64,000 bases of DNA from Pelagimonas sp017744045 (GTDB lineage: Bacteria; Pseudomonadota; Alphaproteobacteria; Rhodobacterales; Rhodobacteraceae), in the NCBI RefSeq assembly GCF_017744045.1, contig NZ_JAGHRD010000005.1; one strand, 5' to 3'. The notes under the pieces were generated by a model. The model saw only the letters and a program-made list of their open reading frames with translations, was not told where the DNA came from and searched no databases. Position numbers and translations under genes: made by a program. Within the stretch, counting starts at the first letter, position 1. Each line of letters opens with the position of its first letter. Positions 8,333-16,203 of the stretch are shown one piece after another.

Positions 8333-8611
8333 TCATGGCCGCAAATACGTTGTCAGCCCAATCAAAGCGATCACAGCGCTTGATAAGCTAACCGCACCCG
8401 GTGACAAACTGGCTTGCCAATGGCGCACTGTTAAACCGTCATTTCTGTCAGGACCATAAAGCGCTTTTGAATAGCTCAATATGTACCAGCCAGCTGGGAT
8501 CGCTAAGAAAACCATCGCCGCTTCGCCGAGATAAGGACGCCCGATCACCACAAGACCTGCGCTTACCAGCCCTAAACAGGTCGCGCACAAATATGCTTTT
8601 GGTGTGCTCAT
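8333..8611 (-). CDS. Small membrane protein (92 aa)
   Basis: The ORF begins MSTPKAYLCATCLGLVSAG and has three hydrophobic segments (about 6-24, 29-48, 72-88). It follows sufB after 24 bp and is separated by 12 bp from the next small gene. The sequence is not recognised. A TTTGGAAAGGGCGC stretch just upstream gives a plausible GGAAAGG ribosome-binding site. Confidence 0.45.
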   Translation of the reverse strand: MSTPKAYLCATCLGLVSAGLVVIGRPYLGEAAMVFLAIPAGWYILSYSKALYGPDRNDGLTVRHWQASLSPGAVSLSSAVIALIGLTTYLRP

Positions 8612-8635
8612 TTACAGCGCCCTTTCCAAAGAGTT

Positions 8636-10159
8636 CTACCCCACAGACCCTTCCAGCGAGATCGCCACCAATTGTTGCGCCTCCATGGCGAACTCCATGG
8701 GCAGCGCTTGCAGCACCTCTTTGCAGAACCCGTTCACGACCAAGGCGACCGCCTCTTCTTCGTCCATGCCGCGTTGACGGCAATAGAACAGCTGATCGTC
8801 ATCCACCTTGGATGTGGTCGCCTCATGCTCCACCCGGGACGAGTTATTCTTGACCTCGATATACGGCACCGTATGGGCTCCGCATTTGTCGCCAATCAGC
8901 AGTGAGTCACACTGGGTATAATTGCGCGACTCTTTCGCCTTGGGATGCATGGACACCAGCCCGCGATAGGTGTTCTGCGCCACACCGGCGCTGATCCCCT
9001 TCGAGACAATCCGCGACTTGGTGTTCTTGCCAAGATGCACCATCTTGGTGCCGGTATCCGCCTGCTGGAAGTTGTTGGCAATCGCAATCGAATAGAACTC
9101 ACCCTGGCTTTCCTCACCACGCAGAATGCAGCTTGGATATTTCCAGGTCACAGCCGAGCCGGTCTCCACCTGCGTCCACATCACCTTGGAACGATCCCCG
9201 CGGCAATCGGCACGTTTGGTCACAAAGTTATAGATACCGCCCTTGCCGGTTTCCTCGTCGCCGGGGAACCAGTTTTGCACGGTGGAATATTTCACCTCGG
9301 CATCTTCTTCGATGATGATCTCAACCACCGCGGCGTGCAGCTGCGCGGTGTCGCGCTGCGGGGCGGTGCAGCCTTCAAGGTAGCTCACATAGCTGCCCTT
9401 ATCGGCAATGATCAGCGTGCGTTCAAACTGACCGGTGTTTTCCGCATTGATACGGAAATATGTGCTCAGCTCCATCGGGCAGCGCACACCCGGCGGCACG
9501 TAAACAAAGGAGCCATCCGAGAAGACCGCGCTGTTCAGGGTCGCATAGAAATTGTCAGACACAGGCACGACCGAACCGAGATATTTCTTGACCAGCTCAG
9601 GATGCTCGCGGATCGCCTCGGAGATCGAGCAAAAGATCACCCCGGCCTTTTTCAGCTCCGCCTGAAAGGTGGTGCCCACGGATACCGAGTCAAACACCGC
9701 ATCCACGGCCACTTTGCGACCCTCGGCTGGCGCATCCTCAGCGCCTTCAACCCCGGCCAGGATCATCTGTTCCTTCAGCGGGATACCCAGCTTTTCATAG
9801 GTGGCCAGCAGCTTTGGGTCGACCTCATCAATGGATTTGGGCTTTTCCGCCATGCTCTTGGGACGGGCATAGTAATACTGATCCTGAAAATCGATCTCAG
9901 GATAGTTGACCATGGCCCATTTCGGCTCTTCTTTCTGGGTCCAGCGCTCAAAGGCGGCCAAACGCCATTCCAGCATCCATTCCGGCTCTTCATTCTTTTC
10001 AGAAATCAGCTTGACGATCTCGGGAGACACACCTTTGGGGGCGTATTCCATCTCGATCTCTGTGTCCCAGCCATATTTGTAGGTGCTGACCGCTTTGACC
10101 GCATCCACGGTTTCCTGATCAACGCCTTCTTTGACCTGCACGTCTTCGTTCAACGACAT
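8636..10159 (-). CDS. sufB: Fe-S cluster assembly protein SufB
   Basis: 507 residues from ATG 10159 (MSLNEDVQVKEGVDQETVDA), chosen for its AAGGGG site; a longer in-frame start is possible. SufB is the scaffold subunit on which sulfur and iron are assembled. Recognisable blocks are EYAPKGVSPEIVKLISEKN near the N-terminus, PPGVRCPMELSTYFRIN, YLEGCTAPQRD, EHEATTSKVDDDQLFYCRQR and the C-terminal GFCKEVLQALPMEFA. The conserved cysteine in LFYCRQRG corresponds to the functional SufB cysteine known in E. coli. It follows the NifS-like desulfurase after 13 bp. Confidence 0.97.
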   Translation of the reverse strand: MSLNEDVQVKEGVDQETVDAVKAVSTYKYGWDTEIEMEYAPKGVSPEIVKLISEKNEEPEWMLEWRLAAFERWTQKEEPKWAMVNYPEIDFQDQYYYARPKSMAEKPKSIDEVDPKLLATYEKLGIPLKEQMILAGVEGAEDAPAEGRKVAVDAVFDSVSVGTTFQAELKKAGVIFCSISEAIREHPELVKKYLGSVVPVSDNFYATLNSAVFSDGSFVYVPPGVRCPMELSTYFRINAENTGQFERTLIIADKGSYVSYLEGCTAPQRDTAQLHAAVVEIIIEEDAEVKYSTVQNWFPGDEETGKGGIYNFVTKRADCRGDRSKVMWTQVETGSAVTWKYPSCILRGEESQGEFYSIAIANNFQQADTGTKMVHLGKNTKSRIVSKGISAGVAQNTYRGLVSMHPKAKESRNYTQCDSLLIGDKCGAHTVPYIEVKNNSSRVEHEATTSKVDDDQLFYCRQRGMDEEEAVALVVNGFCKEVLQALPMEFAMEAQQLVAISLEGSVG

Positions 10160-10172
10160 GGTTTTCCCCTTC

Positions 10173-11216
10173 TTATGCAGCCCGCGCACGGTGCCGCTTG
10201 TATGCTTTGATCCACGTTTCGGCGAAACGCATCACGTCATCTTGTGTTGTGGTCAGCCCCAGGCTCACCCGCACGGCGCTCTGGGCGACATGCTCTTCAT
10301 ATCCCATGGCACGCAACACCTTGCTGGCTTTGACCTTGCCGCTGGAACAGGCACTGCCCGCACTGATGGCAAAGCCCGCCAGATCCATCTGCATCACCTG
10401 CGTTTCGCCCTTCCATCCCGGAGTGGCAAAGCAAGTGGTGTTTGGCAGACGAGTCGCGCCTTTCCCGACAAAAATAGTCTCTTGAGCTTCGGCTGCAATA
10501 GTTGAATCTAGAATGTTTCTAATTTCTTCGATAGCGCCCCAGTGCCCGGCATCCAGACCCCGCGCCGCCGCCTCCGCCGCCGCGCCAAATCCCGCAATCC
10601 CGAGCACGTTTTCGGTGCCAGCCCGGCGTCCCATCTCCTGGCCGCCCCCCTTGAGCTGCGCCGCCAGATCGGCGCCGCGCCTGATCACCAAGGCACCGAC
10701 ACCCTTTGGCCCACCCAGCTTATGGGCCGACACCAGGGCCATCTCGCAGCCCAACCAATTGAAAGCGGTCGGGATCTTGCCAAAGGCTTGTGTCGCATCC
10801 ACCACGGCTAGCCCCTGCGGCAACTCCTGCACCACCCCTGTTTCGGAGTTGGCCAGTTGCAAAGCAGTCTGCGCCGGGTCCTCGACAACCACTCGGCCAT
10901 CGCCAGCCACGCTCAAGACTGGATCGATCCACGCCCCCACCGCTTCATGCTCAATATCAGCGCCGACCAATCCACGCCCTGCGCAGGCCAAAGCCGCCGC
11001 CTCTGTCGCCGAAGAGACAAAGATCACATCCGCGCCATCCGCGCCAAAGGCAGATGCCACCTGCCCCCGCGCCCGCTCGACCAACGCTTTGGCCGCGCGC
11101 CCCTCGGCATGCACCGATGACGGGTTACCCACCACATCCATGGCCGCAATCATCGCCGCCCGCGCCTCATCGCGCAGCGGGGTTGTTGCATTCCAATCAA
11201 GATAGGTGCGGTTCAT
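10173..11216 (-). CDS. Cysteine desulfurase, IscS/NifS type
   Basis: 347 residues from ATG 11216 (MNRTYLDWNATTPLR). It is a class V PLP enzyme with Lys166 in SAHKLGGPKG binding the cofactor and Cys290 in SAGSACSSGK, the longer flexible-loop motif of group I (IscS/NifS) desulfurases. It therefore differs in class from SufS at the far end of the same operon. It is somewhat shorter than E. coli IscS (about 400) and lacks the long C-terminal extension. Gene order iscR, this gene, sufB is as I recall from other Rhodobacteraceae. One copy of the dispersed repeat separates it from iscR. Confidence 0.9.
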   Translation of the reverse strand: MNRTYLDWNATTPLRDEARAAMIAAMDVVGNPSSVHAEGRAAKALVERARGQVASAFGADGADVIFVSSATEAAALACAGRGLVGADIEHEAVGAWIDPVLSVAGDGRVVVEDPAQTALQLANSETGVVQELPQGLAVVDATQAFGKIPTAFNWLGCEMALVSAHKLGGPKGVGALVIRRGADLAAQLKGGGQEMGRRAGTENVLGIAGFGAAAEAAARGLDAGHWGAIEEIRNILDSTIAAEAQETIFVGKGATRLPNTTCFATPGWKGETQVMQMDLAGFAISAGSACSSGKVKASKVLRAMGYEEHVAQSAVRVSLGLTTTQDDVMRFAETWIKAYKRHRARAA

Positions 11217-11218
11217 GG

Positions 11219-11285
11219 TTTCTTTGGGCTCCAAATATCCCGGGGTGAATTGGGGCCTTTCAGGCACCAAGAGGGGCAGCGCCCC
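11219..11285 (+). repeat. Composite dispersed repeat, copy 1 (iscR / desulfurase gap)
   Basis: Read on the plus strand: box TTTCTTTGGGCTCCAAATAT, then CCCGGGG, a variable segment with GGCCTTTCAGGC-type pairing flanked by TTGG/CCAA, and the terminal palindrome GGGGCAGCGCCCC. It fills the space between iscR and the next gene and its right end abuts the iscR stop codon. Five other copies occur in the window. Confidence 0.8.
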
Positions 11286-11753
11286 TCAATCCTTTTCCTC
11301 GTCCACAACCGCAAAGAGGGTCGGAACCGCCGGACACGGGGCGAGATCGTTTTTCACAACATCCGACAGGCGGGTCTGGTGCAAGAACACATAGACATGC
11401 GCGCTCAGCCCCTCCCACAATCGGTTGGTCAAGGATTGCGCCCGACTGCCCGACAAACCGCCAGAGGCCCCCGCCCCCTTATGCATGGCATCCACCGTCT
11501 CATCTACGGCTGCAAGAATATCAGCGACCCGAATATCAGAGGGCACGCGCGCCAAACGATAGCCTCCACCGGGGCCACGCACCGATTCAACCAGACCTGC
11601 GCGGCGCAGTTTTACAAATAACTGCTCCAGATAGGGCAGCGAGATATCCTGACGCTTGGAAATCTCGCCCAACGTCACCAAAGCATCCTCGCTTTGCAAA
11701 GCAATATCCGTCAACGCGACCATGGCGTACCGGCCTTTGGTGCTCAACTTCAT
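11286..11753 (-). CDS. iscR: Rrf2-family Fe-S regulator IscR (single-cysteine type)
   Basis: 155 residues from ATG 11753 (MKLSTKGRYAMVALTDIALQ). An Rrf2 winged helix-turn-helix fills residues 1-70 (EISKRQDISLPYLEQLFVKL is the recognition region, then GPGGGYRLAR as wing). It regulates the suf operon it heads. E. coli IscR holds its [2Fe-2S] cluster with three cysteines at about 92-106; here that stretch (HKGAGASGGLSGSRAQ) has none, and the only cysteine is Cys140 in LAPCPAV. As I recall, Rhodobacter sphaeroides IscR is also reported to bind a cluster with a single cysteine. A longer in-frame ORF upstream is not needed. Confidence 0.92.
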   Translation of the reverse strand: MKLSTKGRYAMVALTDIALQSEDALVTLGEISKRQDISLPYLEQLFVKLRRAGLVESVRGPGGGYRLARVPSDIRVADILAAVDETVDAMHKGAGASGGLSGSRAQSLTNRLWEGLSAHVYVFLHQTRLSDVVKNDLAPCPAVPTLFAVVDEEKD

Positions 11754-11782
11754 CTGATCCCCCCGCTTTTCCCTACGTTTTC

Positions 11783-11801
11783 TGGAACTTTCCGGGTTCC
11801 A
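11783..11801. promoter_or_regulatory. Inverted repeat upstream of iscR, possible autoregulatory operator
   Basis: TGGAAC, 7-base spacer, GTTCCA lies 30 bp upstream of the iscR start. Position and symmetry fit an operator for the divergent iscR/hydrolase region. Assignment to IscR is inference. Confidence 0.35.
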
Positions 11802-11874
11802 AACGCTCAAACAATTGACCTTGTCGCAGCAATTGCCTATCTGCTTCAAAAGCCAAAACCGGGATTCACCCGGA

Positions 11875-11891
11875 TTTAGAACAATTCTAAA
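11875..11891. promoter_or_regulatory. Perfect Irr-type iron control element (ICE-like box)
   Basis: TTTAGAA-CAA-TTCTAAA is a perfect 7-3-7 inverted repeat and matches the Irr box described for alphaproteobacteria (TTTAGAA..TTCTAAA type). It lies about 120 bp upstream of iscR and 60 bp upstream of the divergent hydrolase gene, so it could place the suf operon under iron/heme control by Irr. No irr gene is in the window. Confidence 0.65.
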
Positions 11892-11951
11892 GTGCCCAAG
11901 CGAATTCGTCAAGAATTTGTACGCACCGTTGCAGGAGCCCGTTACCGCCCC

Positions 11952-12605
11952 ATGCCCGAGGTCATCTTTCCTGGACCCGAAGGCCGCCTCGAAGGCCGCT
12001 ATCACCCGCAAAAAGACCGTGACGCCCCGATTGCCATCGTGTTGCATCCGCATCCGCAATTTGGCGGCACCATGAACAACAAGGTGGTGTATAACCTGCA
12101 CTACGCGTTCTACAATATGGGCTTTACCGTGTTGCGGTTTAACTTCCGCGGCGTTGGCCGGTCGCAGGGTGAGTATGATCAAGGTGTCGGAGAACTGTCT
12201 GATGCGGCTTCAGCGCTCGACTACCTGCAATCCATGAATAACAATTCCAAGCATTGCTGGGTCGCCGGCTTTAGCTTTGGGGCCTGGATCGGCATGCAGC
12301 TTCTGATGCGCCGCCCGGAAATCACCGGTTTCGTCTCGGTCTCGCCTCCGGCGAACATGTATGATTTTTCCTTCCTGGCCCCCTGCCCCAGCTCTGGCCT
12401 GATCATCAATGGCAAGGCCGACCGTGTCGCCCCGCCCGCTGATACAACGGCGCTGGTGAACAAGCTGCACGAGCAAAAAGGCATCACGATCACCCATGAA
12501 GAAATCGACGGCTCCGGCCACTTCTTCGAAGAGCCTTACATGGATACCATGATCGACAATGTCACCGGTTACGTGAAACGCCGGTTGACCGAGAACACAC
12601 GCTAA
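11952..12605 (+). CDS. Alpha/beta hydrolase (conserved in Rhodobacteraceae)
   Basis: 217 residues from ATG 11952 (MPEVIFPGPEGRLEGRYHPQ); an upstream in-frame ATG at 11892 is possible but lies in the Irr-box region. The fold is the dienelactone-hydrolase-like alpha/beta type: VLHPHPQFGGTMNNKVV after strand 3, the nucleophile elbow GFSFGAW with the catalytic serine, the acid in INGKADRV and the histidine in GSGHFFEEP. It is close to a family widespread in alphaproteobacteria with no defined substrate. It is transcribed divergently from iscR and followed by an intrinsic terminator. Confidence 0.85.
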   Translation: MPEVIFPGPEGRLEGRYHPQKDRDAPIAIVLHPHPQFGGTMNNKVVYNLHYAFYNMGFTVLRFNFRGVGRSQGEYDQGVGELSDAASALDYLQSMNNNSKHCWVAGFSFGAWIGMQLLMRRPEITGFVSVSPPANMYDFSFLAPCPSSGLIINGKADRVAPPADTTALVNKLHEQKGITITHEEIDGSGHFFEEPYMDTMIDNVTGYVKRRLTENTR

Positions 12606-12620
12606 GACAGCGAAACGACA

Positions 12621-12650
12621 AAAGGGCCGCGCATGACGCGGCCTTTTTTA
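12621..12650 (+). terminator. Intrinsic terminator after the hydrolase gene
   Basis: GGCCGCG stem, five-base loop, CGCGGCC, followed by a run of T residues, 16 bp after the hydrolase stop. This is a textbook Rho-independent terminator. Confidence 0.9.
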
Positions 12651-12671
12651 ACCAAAGGAGCAAAGGCGCAG

Positions 12672-12953
12672 ATGTCCGTTGTAGAAGACCTTTCTGACAA
12701 GCTTGCACAGGATGTGATCAAAGCCATGGATGCCTTGGGCGATGAGCAATTGCCCGAGCAGGTTGCCAATGTGCTTGGGGCCTCTTCACCCAGCTCAGAA
12801 GAGATCTTTCGCGCTGCGGTTCGCATTCGTCTGGCCGAACGCCGCGCACGGCAATTTCTGACAGAACATGTCAAAACGGCGCTCGAGGCCAAGAAACAAG
12901 GCAAAGAGGTGCCGAAGGCCGTGGCACCGGGCACGGACAACGAAGCACTGTGA
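12672..12953 (+). CDS. Conserved hypothetical protein (93 aa)
   Basis: Starts at ATG 12672 behind AAAGGAG and encodes MSVVEDLSDKLAQDVIKAMD onward. It is predicted helical, with an acidic first half and a basic segment (RIRLAERRARQFLTEHVK), and no membrane segment. I do not recognise a named domain. It sits between the terminator of the hydrolase and the HD-domain gene, from which it is separated by 36 bp, so the two may be co-transcribed. Confidence 0.65.
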   Translation: MSVVEDLSDKLAQDVIKAMDALGDEQLPEQVANVLGASSPSSEEIFRAAVRIRLAERRARQFLTEHVKTALEAKKQGKEVPKAVAPGTDNEAL

Positions 12954-12989
12954 GGCAGGCACCCCCTGCCCTGGTAACGAGGACAGGAT

Positions 12990-14147
12990 ATGAATGACAG
13001 GCTAGACGCGCAGATCGAATTTTTGGTCGAAGCGGACCAATTGAAATCTGTGACGCGTTCTAATGTTCTTTTGAATCGCAGCCGCCCGGAAAACTCTGCC
13101 GAACACAGCTGGCATGTGGCGCTCTGGGCGATGGTCTTTGCTGATCAAATGCCAGCCGGGGCCGAACTGGGCCGCGCATTGTCTATGTTGCTTTTGCATG
13201 ATGTGGTGGAAATCGACGCAGGTGACCACCCGGTCGATCAGAACCACCATCAGGCCGAGATCGAAGCCAAAGAGCAAAAGGCCGCGGACCGGCTCTTTGG
13301 CCTCTTGCCAGAGGGGCAAGCGCAAGAGATCCGCGCGCTTTGGGAAGAGTTCGAGGCCAATCAGACACCCTCGGCTATTTTTGCCAAGCGGATCGACCAT
13401 ATTCAGCCGATTTTTCAGGTGCTCTGTGCACCTGAACGCCAACCGGGCCACGAAGACATTGCCCGCCACACCTTGTTTGAAGGCCGCGCAAGGCGGATGA
13501 AATCAGACTGGCCCGAACTCTATACACGGGCGTCAGAGCTGTTTGACACGCCTTTTTCTGTCACCAGCGAACTGGACAGATGCCTCAGTTTTCTTGCCGA
13601 AGCGGACCGTTTGAAATCCGTGAAGAGAGCGTCACGGCTTTGCAATCGGTCGCGTTTTGAAAACAGCGCCGAACACAGTTGGCATGTCGCGCTTTATGCT
13701 TTGATCCTGGCTGATCAAGCCCCCACCGTCGACATTTACAAGACCATTCAAATGCTCTTGCTCCACGATCTGGTTGAGATTGACGCCGGCGACGCGCCAG
13801 TCTTTGGCGACCATGACGCAAGCGCGATTGAGGCGGCAGAACAGGCCGCCGCGGACCGGATTTTCGGCTTGCTGCCCGATCAGCTAAACCACAGCTTTCG
13901 AGCCATCTGGGACGAATTTGAAGCCAATCAAAGCCCCGAGGCGCAATTCGCCAAATCACTGGACCGCTTTGTGCCCCCCATCCAGAACCTCAATTCCGGT
14001 GGCGGGTCCTGGGTCGACTATGATGTCACCTGGGAGATGTTCGAGTCGCGGGTCGGACAAAAGATCGCCAATGGGGCACCGGGCCTCTGGGCATGGGTCG
14101 CGCCCCGTGTTCGGGCGTTTCTTGACGGGATCAAGGCAAATGCCTGA
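12990..14147 (+). CDS. Tandem-duplicated HD-domain phosphohydrolase (YfbR-like)
   Basis: 385 residues made of two copies of an HD hydrolase. Copy 1 (about 5-185) has ENSAEHSWH (His39), LLLHDVVEIDAGD (His70, Asp71) and Asp136; copy 2 (about 194-380) has ENSAEHSWH (His229), LLLHDLVEIDAGD (His259, Asp260) and Asp325. Each copy also carries AEADxLKSV near its start and EEFEANQ/DEFEANQ. The usual family member is a single domain of about 190 residues that dephosphorylates nucleotides (YfbR acts on deoxynucleoside 5'-monophosphates). Both metal sites are complete. It is followed by repeat copy 2 and a convergent gene. Confidence 0.85.
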   Translation: MNDRLDAQIEFLVEADQLKSVTRSNVLLNRSRPENSAEHSWHVALWAMVFADQMPAGAELGRALSMLLLHDVVEIDAGDHPVDQNHHQAEIEAKEQKAADRLFGLLPEGQAQEIRALWEEFEANQTPSAIFAKRIDHIQPIFQVLCAPERQPGHEDIARHTLFEGRARRMKSDWPELYTRASELFDTPFSVTSELDRCLSFLAEADRLKSVKRASRLCNRSRFENSAEHSWHVALYALILADQAPTVDIYKTIQMLLLHDLVEIDAGDAPVFGDHDASAIEAAEQAAADRIFGLLPDQLNHSFRAIWDEFEANQSPEAQFAKSLDRFVPPIQNLNSGGGSWVDYDVTWEMFESRVGQKIANGAPGLWAWVAPRVRAFLDGIKANA

Positions 14148-14156
14148 CCCTAGCTA

Positions 14157-14221
14157 GGGGCGCTGCCCCGTCCCAAGCAAGCTTGAGACTCCCCGGGATA
14201 TTTTTGGCCCAAAGAAACAGG
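14157..14221 (-). repeat. Composite dispersed repeat, copy 2 (convergent gene junction)
   Basis: On the minus strand: CTGTTTCTTTGGGCCAAAAA, TATCCCGGGG, a stem-loop built on GTCTCAAGC/GCTTGGGAC, then GGGGCAGCGCCCC. It fills the gap between the convergent HD and DUF1801 genes and its left box begins right at the DUF1801 stop codon. Confidence 0.85.
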
Positions 14222-14650
14222 TCAGGTTGCGTCAACGGGCCAGCGTTGCCGCAAGTCTTGCAGGCCTGCAGTGATCAGTTCTGCCAAAACTTCCAGATCA
14301 ATCCGGTTCAGCGCGCCAAGATAGAGGCAAGATTTCCCAAGCTTGTGCGGCCCAAGCCGGGCAAGGATGTCAGAAAATTCCGCGTAGCCCGGCATTATAT
14401 AGACCACCATATTCGCCTTGCGCGGGGCAAAGCCGGTGGCAAGAAAATCGCCCTGACGCCCGCTGTCATAGGTGTAGTGATACTGCCCATAGCCTATGAT
14501 GCTCGGCCCCCACATTTGCGGCTGCCAGCCTGTGGTTCGCTGAAATAGAGTGTCGAGAACAAGAGCATCCGCGCGCCGACGATCCGGCATGACGGTTGCG
14601 AGATAATTCGCCACCGAAGCACCTGTCGGAACGGTCTTGTTCTCAGCCAT
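14222..14650 (-). CDS. DUF1801 domain protein
   Basis: 142 residues with the DUF1801 layout (YdhG-like small alpha/beta proteins): VANYLATVMPDRRRADALVL, GWQPQMWGPSIIGYGQYHYTY, ATGFAPRKANMVVYI and YLGALNRIDLEVLAELI. The family is soluble and of unknown function, possibly protein-protein or nucleic-acid related. It follows lpdA by 11 bp on the same strand, so it is probably the last gene of that transcript. The start has a reasonable GAAAGGG upstream. Confidence 0.85.
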   Translation of the reverse strand: MAENKTVPTGASVANYLATVMPDRRRADALVLDTLFQRTTGWQPQMWGPSIIGYGQYHYTYDSGRQGDFLATGFAPRKANMVVYIMPGYAEFSDILARLGPHKLGKSCLYLGALNRIDLEVLAELITAGLQDLRQRWPVDAT

Positions 14651-14661
14651 CGCCGCCCTTT

Positions 14662-16056
14662 CTAGAAATGGATCGCCTTGCCAAAGGCATCGAGCACGCT
14701 TTCATGCATCATCTCGGACAGGGTCGGATGCGGGAAGACGGTTTGCATCAGATCCTCTTCGGTGGTTTCCAACTGGCGCCCGACAACATAGCCCTGGATC
14801 AATTCGGTCACCTCAGCCCCAACCATATGCGCCCCAAGCAGCGCGCCGGTTTTGGCATCAAACACGGTTTTCACCAGCCCTTCGGGTTCGCCAAGGGCAA
14901 TTGCCTTACCATTGCCGATGAAGGGGAAACGACCAACCTTGATGTCAAATCCCTGCTCTTTGGCCTGCGCCTCGGTCAGACCGACACTGGCCACTTGCGG
15001 GTGGCAATAGGTGCAACCGGCGATGCTGTCGGGATCGACGGCATGGGGTTTTTGCCCGGCAATCAGTTCGGCAACCATGACGCCCTCATGGCTGGCCTTA
15101 TGGGCAAGCCAAGGGGCCCCGGCCACGTCGCCAATGGCATAAATCCCGTCAACGCCGGTCCGGCAATGTGGGTCCGTGACCACATGGGTTTTCTCCACAC
15201 GCACACCAAGCGCCTCAAGCCCCAGACCTTCGACATTCCCAACAATTCCAACCGCAGAAATAACCGTGTCAAAGGTCACTTTTTCAATTTTGCCACTTTG
15301 TTCGATATGGACCGACACTTCTCCCTTGCCGCGATCCAATTGCTTGACCAGGGCCTTTTCGCGGATCTCCATCCCCTGTTTGACGAACTGTTTCTTGGCA
15401 AAGGCGCTGATTTCGGCATCCTCAACCGGAAGCACGCGATCCATAACCTCGACAACTGTAACTTTGGCTCCGAGGGTATTGAAAAAGCTGGCAAATTCGA
15501 TACCGATCGCGCCGGAACCGATCACCAAGAGCTTCTTTGGCATACGTGGCGGGTTCAAGGCGTGTTTGTAGGCCCAGACCAGATCGCCATCCGCCTCAAG
15601 CCCCGGCAATTCCCGCGCCCGCGCGCCCGTGGCCAATACGATATTCTTGGACTGCAGTTCTTGGCTGCCCTTGTCGGTCTTGACGGTGACGCGCCCCTTG
15701 GCAGGGATCGTCGCCTCGCCCATGATCACGGTGACCATGTTCTTTTTCAACAAATGCCCAACACCGCCCGACAGCTGCTTGGCCACCCCGCGCGACCGTT
15801 TCACCACAGCGTCAAGATCATAGCCCAGCCCCTCGGCCTTGAGACCGAATTCCTTGGCGCGGTGCATCAAGTGGAACACTTCGGCAGACCGCAACATGGC
15901 CTTGGTCGGAATACAGCCCCAATTCAGGCAGATCCCCCCCAGATGCTCGCGTTCGACCACCGCAACGTTCAAGCCCAGCTGCGCGCCACGAATGGCAGCC
16001 ACATAGCCTCCGGGGCCTGCTCCGATGACGATCATGTCGAATTGCTGTGCGGCCAT
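14662..16056 (-). CDS. lpdA: Dihydrolipoyl dehydrogenase (E3)
   Basis: 464 residues. It reoxidises dihydrolipoamide in 2-oxoacid dehydrogenase or glycine cleavage complexes using FAD and NAD+. The FAD motif GAGPGGYVAA is at 12-21, the redox disulfide Cys43/Cys48 is in GGICLNWGCIPTKAML, the NAD motif is GSGAIGIEFASFF, and the His443/Glu448 acid-base pair is in FPHPTLSEMMHE. An AGGAGGAGAC site precedes the ATG. The E1/E2 genes are not in the window, so which complex it serves is not shown. Confidence 0.96.
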   Translation of the reverse strand: MAAQQFDMIVIGAGPGGYVAAIRGAQLGLNVAVVEREHLGGICLNWGCIPTKAMLRSAEVFHLMHRAKEFGLKAEGLGYDLDAVVKRSRGVAKQLSGGVGHLLKKNMVTVIMGEATIPAKGRVTVKTDKGSQELQSKNIVLATGARARELPGLEADGDLVWAYKHALNPPRMPKKLLVIGSGAIGIEFASFFNTLGAKVTVVEVMDRVLPVEDAEISAFAKKQFVKQGMEIREKALVKQLDRGKGEVSVHIEQSGKIEKVTFDTVISAVGIVGNVEGLGLEALGVRVEKTHVVTDPHCRTGVDGIYAIGDVAGAPWLAHKASHEGVMVAELIAGQKPHAVDPDSIAGCTYCHPQVASVGLTEAQAKEQGFDIKVGRFPFIGNGKAIALGEPEGLVKTVFDAKTGALLGAHMVGAEVTELIQGYVVGRQLETTEEDLMQTVFPHPTLSEMMHESVLDAFGKAIHF

Positions 16057-16135
16057 GTGGGTCTCCTCCTGCTAGCATCTCATGAGAACGCTAACGCAGG
16101 GCGTGAAAGAGAGCAACTCGGGCGGCAACATCTCC

Positions 16136-16190
16136 CCTCTCCGTTTTGGAGATCGGGGTGGGCGGTTGGGCGGTCTCCAAAACGGAGAGG
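16136..16190. repeat. Perfect 17-bp inverted repeat (large hairpin)
   Basis: CCTCTCCGTTTTGGAGA and its exact reverse complement TCTCCAAAACGGAGAGG are separated by 21 bases. Each arm also contains a small internal palindrome (TCTCC..GGAGA). It lies in the 147-bp gap between DUF924 and lpdA, both minus strand, so it is a likely terminator-like or processing structure after the DUF924 gene, although no U-run follows. Confidence 0.75.
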
Positions 16191-16203
16191 CCCACCGGCG
16201 ATA

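Noticed and set aside
7515..8459. A 314-codon open frame on the plus strand
   Set aside because: Antisense to the YbjQ gene and small membrane ORFs; the YbjQ match decides the strand.
8945..10210. A 421-codon open frame on the plus strand
   Set aside because: Antisense to sufB, a clearly identified gene; no family support.
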